Source: Acidobacteriota bacterium (GTDB taxonomy: Bacteria; Acidobacteriota; Terriglobia; UBA7540). Taken from it: 56,851 bases of DNA. The position numbers and the translations under genes were made by a program. Where the stretch lies: the NCBI GenBank assembly GCA_021828285.1, contig JAKASG010000010.1:1-56851 (forward strand). The letters run 5' to 3'. Positions 24,067-31,897 of the stretch are shown here, one piece after another. A model generated the notes under the pieces. The model had not been told where the DNA came from. It worked only from the letters and a program-made list of their open reading frames with translations, and did not search any database. How positions within the stretch are numbered: the stretch's first letter is position 1; each line of letters starts with the position of its first letter.

Positions 24067-26091
24067 ATGGATCGTTTGGGTAGTGTGGGACTGATCGCGG
24101 CGCTGGGCTTCGCGATCTACGGAATGGTCGCGGGCGCCGTCGCCGGAAAGTTGCGCAGCGCGCGAATTCTGAAGAGCGCTGAGCGCGCGGCGCTGGGCTT
24201 TCTTGGCCTCATTACGATGGCGGTTTTCGCCCTCGAATACCTCATCCTCACCAACAATTTTCATATCGCTTATGTCGCGGAGCATTCGAACCGCTCCTTA
24301 CCCGTCTATTACAAGATACCAGTCCTCTGGTCCGGGCAGGAAGGCTCGCTGCTGTTCTGGACATGGCTGCTTTCGATTTATATCGGCGCCATCGTTCTTC
24401 TGAACCGTAAAAAGCACCGGCAACTGATGCCGTACGTGATCTCGATTTGCCTGGGGGTGGGCACATTCTTCAGCCTGATTACGCTCCTTGTCGCCAACCC
24501 CTTCCTGGTTCTTTCTCTGACGGGCGCGCACGGGCTCGCGCCCTATACGCCCGTGGATGGAGGCGGCCTGAATCCCGCCTTGCAGTATCCCTCCATGGTG
24601 ATCCACCCTCCGATGCTTTATCTCGGATACGTCGGCATGGTCGTGCCTTTCGCTTTCGCCATGTCCGCGCTGATAACGAAGCAGCCCGGAGACAACTGGA
24701 TTCGGGTGACGAGGCGGTGGGCGATGGTGCCGTGGATGTTTCTCGGCTTTGGCATCATTCTCGGAGGCAATTGGGCCTATTTCGTGCTCGGCTGGGGCGG
24801 CTATTGGGGCTGGGACCCGGTGGAAAATGCTTCGCTGCTGCCGTGGCTTGCCGGCACGGCATTCCTCCACTCGGTCATGATTCAGGAAAAGCGCGGGATG
24901 TTGAAAGTGTGGAACATTGTGCTGGTCATCGGGATGTTTTTCCTCTCGATTTTCGGCACTTTCCTCACGCGCAGCGGCGTCGTTTCTTCCGTTCATGCTT
25001 TTGCGCAGTCGAATATCGGGCCGTTTTTCGCGGTCTTTCTCGGCGTCATCGTGCTCTTTTCGCTCACCGTGCTGTTCCTGCGCCTTGATTTTCTGAAGAG
25101 CGACAATCGGCTCGACTCCGTCCTCTCGCGCGAAAGCGGATTTCTGTTCAATAACTGGATTCTGCTTTCCGCGGTGTTCGCCGTGCTTTGGGGAACGATC
25201 TTCCCGATTCTCTCGAAGGCGGTCGAGCACGTGACGGTCACCGTCGGACCGCCTTTTTTCAACCGCGTCATGGTTCCGATGGGCCTGCTGTTGCTGTTTC
25301 TGACGGGCGCCGGCCCGCTCCTTGCCTGGCGGAAGACTTCCTGGGACAGCCTGAAGCGCAATTTCGCCATTCCGATGGGCATCGCGGCGGTCACTGGAAT
25401 CATTCTGTATGCCGCCGGCGTGCGCTATTTTTATTCCTGGATGGCATTGTTTTTGTGCGCCTTTGTCGCTTCGAGCGTGATTGGGGAATTTTACAAGGGT
25501 GCGCTCACGCGAATGAAATTCGCCGGCGAGAACTTTCTCCAGGCCATCTACAACCTGACGATGCGCAATACGCGGCGCTACGGCGGCTATGTCGTTCACC
25601 TCGGCATCGTGATGCTCTTCGTGGGTTTTGCGGGACTTGCCTTCAAGAAGCAGGCGACCGCCTTGATGCAGCCGGGCGATTTGATGCACATCAAGGATTA
25701 TCTGATCCGCTGCGAGACGCTGAAGTCGGGCGACACACCGAATTACGTTTACGAGACCGCGGACCTTTCCGTGGTCAAGGACGGTCACGCCCTCGGCATC
25801 CTTCGCCCGCAGAAGCGGTTTTACAAGGCAAGCCAGCAGCCGATCAGCCACGTCGCGGTGCATTCGACCCTTTCGGAAGACCTTTACGTCGTCCTCGAAG
25901 GGCGGGACCAGGCGACAGGAAAGGCGATCATTCAGGCATTCGTCAATCCGCTCGTGACCTGGGTGTGGCTCGGCGGCTCCGTCGTCTTTCTCGGGTCGCT
26001 GCTGGCGCTGATTCCGAGCCGCGTTGAAAGAGCGATGGACGAAATTCGCAAGCCGAAGCAGGAAGTGGCCGAAAAGGAACATGCGGGCTAG
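24067..26091 (+). CDS. ccmF: Cytochrome c heme lyase subunit CcmF
   Basis: The protein has 674 residues and many membrane segments. The heme-handling WWD motif is present: GWGGYWGWDPVENASLLPW near residues 240-258. VLWSGQEGSLLFWTWLLS, GTFLTRSGVVSSVHAFAQS and the conserved histidines around the periplasmic loops follow. The C-terminal soluble loop ends at a last membrane helix LVTWVWLGGSVVFLGSLLAL. It joins heme to apocytochrome cysteines on the outer side of the inner membrane. The last 11 bp overlap the next gene. Confidence 0.93.
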   Translation: MDRLGSVGLIAALGFAIYGMVAGAVAGKLRSARILKSAERAALGFLGLITMAVFALEYLILTNNFHIAYVAEHSNRSLPVYYKIPVLWSGQEGSLLFWTWLLSIYIGAIVLLNRKKHRQLMPYVISICLGVGTFFSLITLLVANPFLVLSLTGAHGLAPYTPVDGGGLNPALQYPSMVIHPPMLYLGYVGMVVPFAFAMSALITKQPGDNWIRVTRRWAMVPWMFLGFGIILGGNWAYFVLGWGGYWGWDPVENASLLPWLAGTAFLHSVMIQEKRGMLKVWNIVLVIGMFFLSIFGTFLTRSGVVSSVHAFAQSNIGPFFAVFLGVIVLFSLTVLFLRLDFLKSDNRLDSVLSRESGFLFNNWILLSAVFAVLWGTIFPILSKAVEHVTVTVGPPFFNRVMVPMGLLLLFLTGAGPLLAWRKTSWDSLKRNFAIPMGIAAVTGIILYAAGVRYFYSWMALFLCAFVASSVIGEFYKGALTRMKFAGENFLQAIYNLTMRNTRRYGGYVVHLGIVMLFVGFAGLAFKKQATALMQPGDLMHIKDYLIRCETLKSGDTPNYVYETADLSVVKDGHALGILRPQKRFYKASQQPISHVAVHSTLSEDLYVVLEGRDQATGKAIIQAFVNPLVTWVWLGGSVVFLGSLLALIPSRVERAMDEIRKPKQEVAEKEHAG

Positions 26092-26554
26092 GATCTTTAT
26101 CGTTCTCGTATTCGTTTTTGCGGCGCGGGCCGCACTGGCGCAGGAATTGACGCCGCAGCAGGAAGCTGAAGTTCACGCGATCGGCAATCACGCCAATTGC
26201 CTCTGCGGCTGCCTCACGACGATCAATGAATGCCCGCATCCGCACTGCGCGATGAAGGCTCAAGAGCGCGCCGTGATCATCGCCGACGTCAAGGCCGGGG
26301 ACAACGAGCCGAAAGTCATTCAGGATCTGGTGCTGAAATACGGCGTTAAGATTCTGCCGTCGCCGCCGGCCAAAGGCTTCAATCTGACGGCGTGGATTCT
26401 TCCCGGCGTCGGCCTGCTTGGGGGCCTCGTGGTTGCCGTGGACATTACGCGCCGCTGGAGGAAAGCGCGCGTTGCAGGCCCTGCGGAACAGCCCGCCCCT
26501 GACCCGAACTTGCTTGCGGCGATCGAAGAAGAGATGAAAGACGTGTTGAGTTAA
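26081..26554 (+). CDS. ccmH: CcmH-like protein with atypical cysteine cluster
   Basis: The protein has 157 residues: a signal peptide ending near ALAQ, a short helical domain, then a membrane helix (AWILPGVGLLGGLVVAVDI). The helical layout (…VIQDLVLKYGVKILPSPPAKGFNLTAWILPG) matches CcmH, which reduces the apocytochrome CxxCH. The usual LRCxxC is replaced by ANCLCGCLTTINECPHPHC: five cysteines with CxCxC spacing. The ATG at 26081 lies 11 bp inside ccmF, with AAGGA just before it. Redox partners such as CcmG are not in this operon. The call rests on position and layout more than on identity. Confidence 0.72.
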   Translation: MRARIFIVLVFVFAARAALAQELTPQQEAEVHAIGNHANCLCGCLTTINECPHPHCAMKAQERAVIIADVKAGDNEPKVIQDLVLKYGVKILPSPPAKGFNLTAWILPGVGLLGGLVVAVDITRRWRKARVAGPAEQPAPDPNLLAAIEEEMKDVLS

Positions 26555-26573
26555 GTAAGGTGAGGAATTGGCG

Positions 26574-27014
26574 ATGCTGCTAGGAATCGCAATCCTGATT
26601 ACCGCGGGGCTGGCGTTCTTGGTCGTGATGCCGCTGCTGGCCGCTGAAGGCGGGAGCGAGCGCGCGCTCCCCATTGACGTAACGCCTCAGGCGGATTTGA
26701 AGCGCCGCCGCGCCGTGATCTACGAGAACATTCAGGATCTGGACTTCGAGCACAAGGCAGGGAAAATATCAGGCGAAGATTACCAGGCGATGCGGCAGCA
26801 TTATCTTTCCGAGGCGGCGCAGTTGATGCTCGCGTCCGAAGAAAGCGAAGCGATGAATGACCGCGACGCCTATATCGAGCGCGAAGTGGCGGCGTGCCGG
26901 GCCCGCAGCCGGCCGCCCCAGGAATCTTACGTCTGCCCGAAGTGCGGTTATGAAAACGCCGTTCCCGTGAAGTTTTGCGGCGAGTGCGGCGCGCGTATCG
27001 CGGGGAAGAAGTGA
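26574..27014 (+). CDS. CcmI-like membrane protein with C-terminal zinc ribbon
   Basis: The protein has 146 residues. Residues 1-20 form a membrane helix. The following DLKRRRAVIYENIQDLDFEHKAGKISGEDYQAMRQHYLSEA is the CcmI/SHOCT-like pattern found after the first helix of CcmI. The tail CPKCGYENAVPVKFCGECG is a zinc ribbon (four cysteines), which canonical CcmI lacks; canonical CcmI instead has TPR repeats. It may present apocytochromes to the heme lyase. The ATG at 26574 has GAGG 8 nt upstream. Confidence 0.7.
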   Translation: MLLGIAILITAGLAFLVVMPLLAAEGGSERALPIDVTPQADLKRRRAVIYENIQDLDFEHKAGKISGEDYQAMRQHYLSEAAQLMLASEESEAMNDRDAYIEREVAACRARSRPPQESYVCPKCGYENAVPVKFCGECGARIAGKK

Positions 27015-27039
27015 TACAGAGGTTCCCCGCTCCATTCTG

Positions 27040-28281
27040 ATGAAGCGGATTCGGCGATCTACGGTTCCTTCACGAATTGGAATGGCGGTCATCGGCATTC
27101 TCGCCGCGGCGGCTGCGCTTCAAGCTCAAGTCACCATTTCCGGGGAAATCACGAACGGTACCACCCGAAAGCCCATGGCGCACTTGGCGTTGCAGCTCAT
27201 CTCGCCTCGCGGCGGAATGCAAACGGCGGCCGAGACGCGGACCAACTCCGTGGGCCGATATCGCTTCAGCGGAAGCTCGATTCAAAAGAGCGGATTTTAC
27301 CTGGTCCAGGCCGTTTATCAGGGAGTGGATTATCACGGGCCGGTCCAATTCGCCGGCAAGAGCGCTGCAACGGTCAACATCACGGTTTATGAGGCCACGC
27401 ATCAAGCGCAAGCTTTGAGCGTGGACCGTGCACGAGTGCTCGCACAGGCGGAAGGCGACAAAATCCATGTCGAAGAGATGTTCGCCGTCTCGAATTCGAG
27501 CGAGCCGCCGCGCAGTTACGTGAACCCTGCCGGGACGTTTGCGTTCCACGTCACGGGGGCGACCGCAACACCGGGTGCCGCGGCCATGGGGCTGCTCAAC
27601 ATGACGCTGCCGCAGCAAGTCACTGCGGGCAAAAATCCGGGCGACTATTCCATTGATTATGCCTTGCGCCCCGGCCTGAACGTCCTGATGGTCGCTTACC
27701 AGGCCGACTACTCGAGCGGACAGTTCACGCTCGGCGACCACATCGATTTGCCCATCGGCCACCTGGGGCTTTACGTCCTGCCCTCGGGACTTTCCGTCCA
27801 ATCGAATGTTTTCCAGGCGAATGGCCAGGACGATCAATCCGGCGCGGCAAAGTATGTTGCGGATAATCTCGCGGCCGGCGCGCCCTTCGCGGCGAACCTT
27901 TCCGGCGAGGCGCCGTCGGCGGCTTCAGGCGAAAGCGAAGTCAAACTCGTGCCCAATTCGGTCATCAAGTACAAGGCGCCTTTGCTCGCCGCGCTGTTGC
28001 TGATCCTGCTTTGGGCGCTCGGCATCCGCGTTTCAAAGGAGTGGCCTTCCTGGCAGGCGCAGAACGAAGGGAGTTCTATTCACAAAGAGTATCGCGCGAA
28101 ACTCGACTCCTTGCTGAATTCGATGGCCGATCTCGATGAATTCTTCGCCGCAGGGAAAATTCCGGAAAAAAGGTATTGGAAAGAGCGCCTCGAAATGAAA
28201 GCCAAAATAGTCGCGCTGCTCAAGAAGGGACCCAAACCCAAAAAAGTGGAAACCTATGCCGCCCGTGGCGTCTCGCGCTGA
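27040..28281 (+). CDS. Exported membrane protein with carboxypeptidase-regulatory-like domain, in Ccm operon
   Basis: The protein has 413 residues. After a signal peptide ending ALQAQ comes a beta-sandwich (VTISGEITNGTTRKPMAHLALQLIS…NSVGRYRFSG), like a carboxypeptidase regulatory domain. A long periplasmic part and one membrane helix near 310-330 (APLLAALLLILLWALGI) follow. The cytoplasmic tail DSLLNSMADLDEFFAAGKIPEKRYWKERLEMKAKIVALLKK repeats the short helical CcmI-like pattern of the preceding protein. It overlaps ccmA by 26 bp. Function unknown; operon position suggests a role in cytochrome assembly. Confidence 0.7.
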   Translation: MKRIRRSTVPSRIGMAVIGILAAAAALQAQVTISGEITNGTTRKPMAHLALQLISPRGGMQTAAETRTNSVGRYRFSGSSIQKSGFYLVQAVYQGVDYHGPVQFAGKSAATVNITVYEATHQAQALSVDRARVLAQAEGDKIHVEEMFAVSNSSEPPRSYVNPAGTFAFHVTGATATPGAAAMGLLNMTLPQQVTAGKNPGDYSIDYALRPGLNVLMVAYQADYSSGQFTLGDHIDLPIGHLGLYVLPSGLSVQSNVFQANGQDDQSGAAKYVADNLAAGAPFAANLSGEAPSAASGESEVKLVPNSVIKYKAPLLAALLLILLWALGIRVSKEWPSWQAQNEGSSIHKEYRAKLDSLLNSMADLDEFFAAGKIPEKRYWKERLEMKAKIVALLKKGPKPKKVETYAARGVSR

Positions 28282-28987
28282 GCCGAGCCTGGAATTGCGG
28301 GACGTCTCCAAATTCTTCGGAGATCACGCCGCGCTCAAATCCATCCGCCTTGAAATTCATGCCGGCGACAGCATCTTTCTCTACGGTCCGAACGGTGCGG
28401 GCAAGACGACGCTGCTTCGCCTCCTCGCCTCGCTCTCGCGCGCAACCTTGGGCGAAGTGCTTTTCAACGGCCGGCCCGTCGAACGCACGGCGGGCATGGC
28501 TCAAAGAGCCGTCGGGTTCGCCTCGCATCAGTCGTTGCTTTACGGGGAGCTGACCGTCCGCGAAAACCTGCGCTTCTTTGGCAGCCTCTTCGGCATGAGC
28601 GGCCTGGCGAAAAGAATCGAAGAGGTGCTGGAATTGTTCAATCTGCGCGACCGGGGCGGGTCCTTCGTGCGCGATCTTTCGCGAGGTCTCCTGCAGCGCG
28701 TAACCCTCGCTCGCGCCATGCTCCACGATCCCACGTTTCTTTTGCTCGACGAACCTTTCACCGGCCTCGACGCCAAGTCCGTGAATCGGCTTGAAGAAAT
28801 TTTGCGCCGGCTTCCGGGCGAGGGGAAAGGACTGCTCTTTTCGACGCACAGCTTCGAGCAGGGCGCGCCGCTCGCAAAACGCTTGCTGATGCTCGAAGCC
28901 GGCCGGATGAAGTATCTCGGCCCGCTCGCTCTGGCTCCGCTCGACAGCCTCGGCATCACGGGCGCGGCCCCATCGGACCATGAATAA
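28256..28987 (+). CDS. ccmA: Heme exporter/release ATPase CcmA
   Basis: The protein has 243 residues and is an ABC ATPase. Walker A GPNGAGKTTLL lies near residue 45. The signature is SRGLLQRVTLARAM, with R in place of the usual G of LSGGQ, common in CcmA. Walker B is FLLLDEPFTGLD, and the H-loop is STHSFEQ. With CcmB and CcmC it drives release of heme-loaded CcmE at the inner membrane. It overlaps the preceding gene by 26 bp and ccmB by 8 bp, so the operon is tightly coupled. Confidence 0.9.
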   Translation: MPPVASRAEPSLELRDVSKFFGDHAALKSIRLEIHAGDSIFLYGPNGAGKTTLLRLLASLSRATLGEVLFNGRPVERTAGMAQRAVGFASHQSLLYGELTVRENLRFFGSLFGMSGLAKRIEEVLELFNLRDRGGSFVRDLSRGLLQRVTLARAMLHDPTFLLLDEPFTGLDAKSVNRLEEILRRLPGEGKGLLFSTHSFEQGAPLAKRLLMLEAGRMKYLGPLALAPLDSLGITGAAPSDHE

Positions 28988-29657
28988 CCTGAGAGTTATC
29001 GCAGCCATTTTCGTCAAAGACCTTCGCATCGAGTGGCGAAACCGCGAAACGCTTTCGGCGATGTGCGTCTTCGGCCTTCTTGTGATTTTCCTTTTCAACT
29101 TTGCCTTCGGAGCCACGGGTGAACAGGCGTTGCGGCTGTTGCCCGCGGTGCTCTGGGTCGCTTTCGCCTTCGCGGGCGTGCTGGGCTTCAATCGCTCCTT
29201 CGCGGCGGAGCGGGAAAACGCCTGCCTTGAGGCGATGATGCTCGCGCCGATTGACGCCGGCGCCATTTTCCTCGGCAAAATGCTCGCCAACCTTTTTTTT
29301 CTCGCTATGGCGGAGGTTGTTATGGTTTTTGCTGCGGCGCTTTGGTATAACTTCTCTTTTCTGCCCTCGCTGCACTGGTTTGTTCTCATTGCTTTCCTCG
29401 GCAGCCTGGGCTTCGTCTCGCTCGGCACAATTTTCGGAGCGATTGCCGCGAACACGCGGATGCGCGAAGTGATGCTTCCGATCTTGCTCTATCCGATTTC
29501 TTTCTGGATTCTGATGCTTTCCATGGATTCCACATCAAACGCTTTACGCGGCGGAGGCGGCGACAGCCTTGCGGGCGGAATTGAGCGGGTGGCGGGCTTC
29601 AGCCTGGTGTTTACCATCGCGGCTTATTTGTTGTTCGAGTATGTTTTGGAGGAATAG
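28980..29657 (+). CDS. ccmB: Heme exporter membrane protein CcmB
   Basis: The protein has 225 residues with six hydrophobic segments. The N-terminal VIAAIFVKDLRIEWRNRETLS is the typical amphipathic start of CcmB, with the conserved ERENACLEAMMLAPIDAGAIFLGKM loop after helix 2. It forms the membrane part of the CcmAB complex. The ATG overlaps ccmA by 8 bp, and ccmC follows after 49 bp. Confidence 0.9.
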   Translation: MNNLRVIAAIFVKDLRIEWRNRETLSAMCVFGLLVIFLFNFAFGATGEQALRLLPAVLWVAFAFAGVLGFNRSFAAERENACLEAMMLAPIDAGAIFLGKMLANLFFLAMAEVVMVFAAALWYNFSFLPSLHWFVLIAFLGSLGFVSLGTIFGAIAANTRMREVMLPILLYPISFWILMLSMDSTSNALRGGGGDSLAGGIERVAGFSLVFTIAAYLLFEYVLEE

Positions 29658-29706
29658 TACGTGGCCGTTGGCATTGACGCGGACGCGTGAGAGCTTTTGT
29701 TAAGCC

Positions 29707-30405
29707 ATGAAATCTAAATTCCCGCTTTCCGTTCATCTCGCCTTGACGCTCGTCTGGTTCTGGGTGGCGTTCTACATGATCTTTCTTTACGCCCCCAGAG
29801 AAGAGACCATGGGCGAAGTGCAGCGCATTTTCTACATTCACGTTCCCTCCGCCTGGACGGCGCTGCTCGGCTTCATCATCGTTTTCATTGCAAGCGTCGT
29901 GCATCTATGGAAGCAAAAACCGCTTGCCGATCAGGTGGCGCACGCGGCCGCCGAAGTGGGCTTCATCTTCTGCACGGGCGTGCTCATCACGGGTCCGCTT
30001 TGGGCGAAGCCCGTGTGGGGCATTTGGTGGACCTGGGACGCGCGGCTGACGCTGACCTTTATGTTGTGGCTTCTTTACATCGCCTATCTGATGCTCCGGG
30101 GCTATTTGATTCAGCCCGGCCGCGCAGCGAATCTCTGCGCCGTGGTCGGCGTCATCGGCTTCATTGACGTGATTGTGGATTACATGGCGATCCGCTGGTG
30201 GAGAACGCAGCATCCCCAGCCCGTCATTTTAGGAGGGCCGAACTCAGGCCTCGATCCGCGGATGCTGGCGACGTTGCTGGTGAGTTGGGGAGCTTTCCTG
30301 TGCCTTTATTTCTATTTGGTGCGGCAGCGCCTCGCGGTCGCTCAGGCGCGCAGCGAATTGAGCGAGATTCGCCGCACTCTGGAGCTCGCTCGAACGGAGA
30401 GGTGA
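29707..30405 (+). CDS. ccmC: Heme handling membrane protein CcmC
   Basis: The protein has 232 residues with six membrane segments. The WWD motif is AKPVWGIWWTWDARLTL near residues 99-115, with flanking histidines in YIHVPSAW and in the later loop. CcmC attaches heme to CcmE in the periplasm. The stop is 4 nt before the next small gene, ccmD. Confidence 0.92.
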   Translation: MKSKFPLSVHLALTLVWFWVAFYMIFLYAPREETMGEVQRIFYIHVPSAWTALLGFIIVFIASVVHLWKQKPLADQVAHAAAEVGFIFCTGVLITGPLWAKPVWGIWWTWDARLTLTFMLWLLYIAYLMLRGYLIQPGRAANLCAVVGVIGFIDVIVDYMAIRWWRTQHPQPVILGGPNSGLDPRMLATLLVSWGAFLCLYFYLVRQRLAVAQARSELSEIRRTLELARTER

Positions 30406-30409
30406 TCCG

Positions 30410-30574
30410 GTGAAAGTCAATGCTTATCTGGCGCTGGCTTACAGCTTTTTGTGGCTGCTCCTGATGCTTTACGTTTGGAGCCTTTCGCGGCGTCAAGCGC
30501 GCGTCAAGCGCGAACTCGAGGAACTGCGCGAGCGGGTCGCGCGAGATTCGTCTTCACAAAGCGCTGCTTCCTGA
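30410..30574 (+). CDS. ccmD: Small membrane protein CcmD
   Basis: A 54-residue reading starts at GTG 30410, 4 nt after ccmC, with GAGAGGTGAT just upstream. It has one membrane helix (AYLALAYSFLWLLLMLYVWS), then a basic, helical tail (RRQARVKRELEELRER). Size, topology and position directly after ccmC match CcmD, which is needed to release holo-CcmE from the CcmABC complex. It is the last gene of the operon and is convergent with the glycine-rich protein gene that follows. Confidence 0.75.
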   Translation: MKVNAYLALAYSFLWLLLMLYVWSLSRRQARVKRELEELRERVARDSSSQSAAS

Positions 30575-30656
30575 TCGCGCCGCGAAGTCCGCAGGCGTCG
30601 TCCTCACTCTTGCCGGCCCGCCCGCCTATTCCAATTGTCGAAACGAGCTCAGGCCC

Positions 30657-31415
30657 TTACCCGCCTTGCTGGAGTTGGAGCGGTTTGCTCAGCTTGAAAT
30701 CAATGCGAGTTTCCGCCGGCAACACAATTTCCTTCTTGCCGGTCAAGGCTGCTCCCGCCGTCCCTGCGCCCGCGCCGACGAGTGCTCCAATCGCGGCGCC
30801 TTTTCCGTGGCCGGCGATGGCGCCGACGAGCGCGCCCAATCCTGCTCCGCCGCCGATCGCCACCACATCGCGCTTCTTTTTCGAGGCGCCTGTTTCCGAC
30901 CAGGTGGTCGTCGAAATGTTGTAGGCGGATCCGCCCGGCGGTTTGATCGAAGTCAGCACGAGCGAGAGTTCCGCAGGCCTGTTCAGGCGTCCGGAGCTAA
31001 CCACATTCGTCACCTGGCCTTGCACTGCGCTTCCGGTCGGCGCGACGTCCGTGCCGCCTGCCCGCAGCGGAGCAGCGAGCGTCCCTGAGAATGTGCTCCC
31101 CGATTGCGTGGTTCCGGTGTTGATTGCGCTCCCAAGAGTCACGGCGACGACGGTTCCCGCCGGAACGGTCACGATGCGGGGCGGCGGCGGCGCCGCCGCT
31201 GCCGGCGCAGACTGTGCAGACTGGGACGATGAAGAGCTCGCGCGGCGCGCCCCCCTCCGCGACCCTGAGCCGGCGCCAGTGCCAGCGCTTTCAGAGTTAT
31301 TCGCTGCCGTCGCGGGTTGCTGAGCCGTATTGGCCTGATTTCCGGATCGGCACGCGCCCAACGTGAGCAGAGAGAAGCCGAGCGTTAATGCGATGAACTT
31401 CACCCTCTTTTCCAT
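30657..31415 (-). CDS. Predicted lipoprotein with glycine-zipper segment
   Basis: The protein has 252 residues. MEKRVKFIALTLGFSLLTLGAC is a signal peptide with lipobox LGAC. A low-complexity Ser/Ala/Arg region leads to a beta domain (VTVPAGTVVAVTLGSAINTGTTQSGSTFSGTL). After that comes a glycine zipper (GGGAGLGALVGAIAGHGKGAAIGALVGAGAG) and a short end with FKLSKPLQL. The domain order is similar to the lipoprotein at 17.5-18.4 kb, so the two are probably paralogs. GGAGG precedes the ATG at 31415. Function unknown; cell-envelope role inferred. Confidence 0.75.
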   Translation of the reverse strand: MEKRVKFIALTLGFSLLTLGACRSGNQANTAQQPATAANNSESAGTGAGSGSRRGARRASSSSSQSAQSAPAAAAPPPPRIVTVPAGTVVAVTLGSAINTGTTQSGSTFSGTLAAPLRAGGTDVAPTGSAVQGQVTNVVSSGRLNRPAELSLVLTSIKPPGGSAYNISTTTWSETGASKKKRDVVAIGGGAGLGALVGAIAGHGKGAAIGALVGAGAGTAGAALTGKKEIVLPAETRIDFKLSKPLQLQQGG

Positions 31416-31668
31416 TGCGTCCTCCACCGTTGATTTCAATTTACTGCGGGCCTGCGAGCCAGCCACCGGCGATGCGCCAGAGCGGGCTCGCCACGCTTTA
31501 AATCCTGGACTCTAAGATACCAGAAAGGATGATGTCCGGGTCAAGATATTTCAGGGCACCGGGACGGCGAGTCGAGGAAAAAAGCTCGCTGCGCTCGCAG
31601 GTCGCGTGTTAGGCTATAGACGACAGGAGAAGAAAAAGCAGGCGTTCGAGCGGGCAGTGCGCAATTAT

Positions 31669-31772
31669 CAGACTTCGGGCTCTGTGCAACGGATGTTCGT
31701 GAACCCCGCCAGGTCCGGAAGGAAGCAACGGTAGCGAGCCTCTCCGGGTGCCGCAGAAAAACCCGAAGTCTG
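31669..31772 (+). ncRNA. ffs: Signal recognition particle RNA, small bacterial type
   Basis: The terminal stem CAGACTTCGGG (31669-31679) pairs perfectly with CCCGAAGTCTG (31762-31772). The apical part contains GTGAACCCCGCCAGGTCCGG (from 31700), GGAAGGAAGCAAC and GGTAGCGAGCC, which form the conserved domain IV hairpin with its GGAA loop and internal loops that bind Ffh. The length (about 104 nt) is normal for 4.5S RNA. It lies upstream of dnaX, an arrangement conserved in many bacteria. Precise ends are uncertain by a few bases. Confidence 0.93.
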
Positions 31773-31897
31773 GCCCAATCTGGTTTCGATTGAAGATTGG
31801 CGATGGGGAGCCTCCCGCAGCGGCCCAGCGGGTCGGCCATGAACAGCAAGGCCCGCCGCGAGCGAGGCGATCACCGAACACAAATCAATAATCGCCA

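Noticed and set aside
24298-26082. 594-codon open frame antisense to ccmF
   Set aside because: Low-complexity, His/Arg/Glu-rich translation with no motifs. The opposite strand encodes a clear CcmF.
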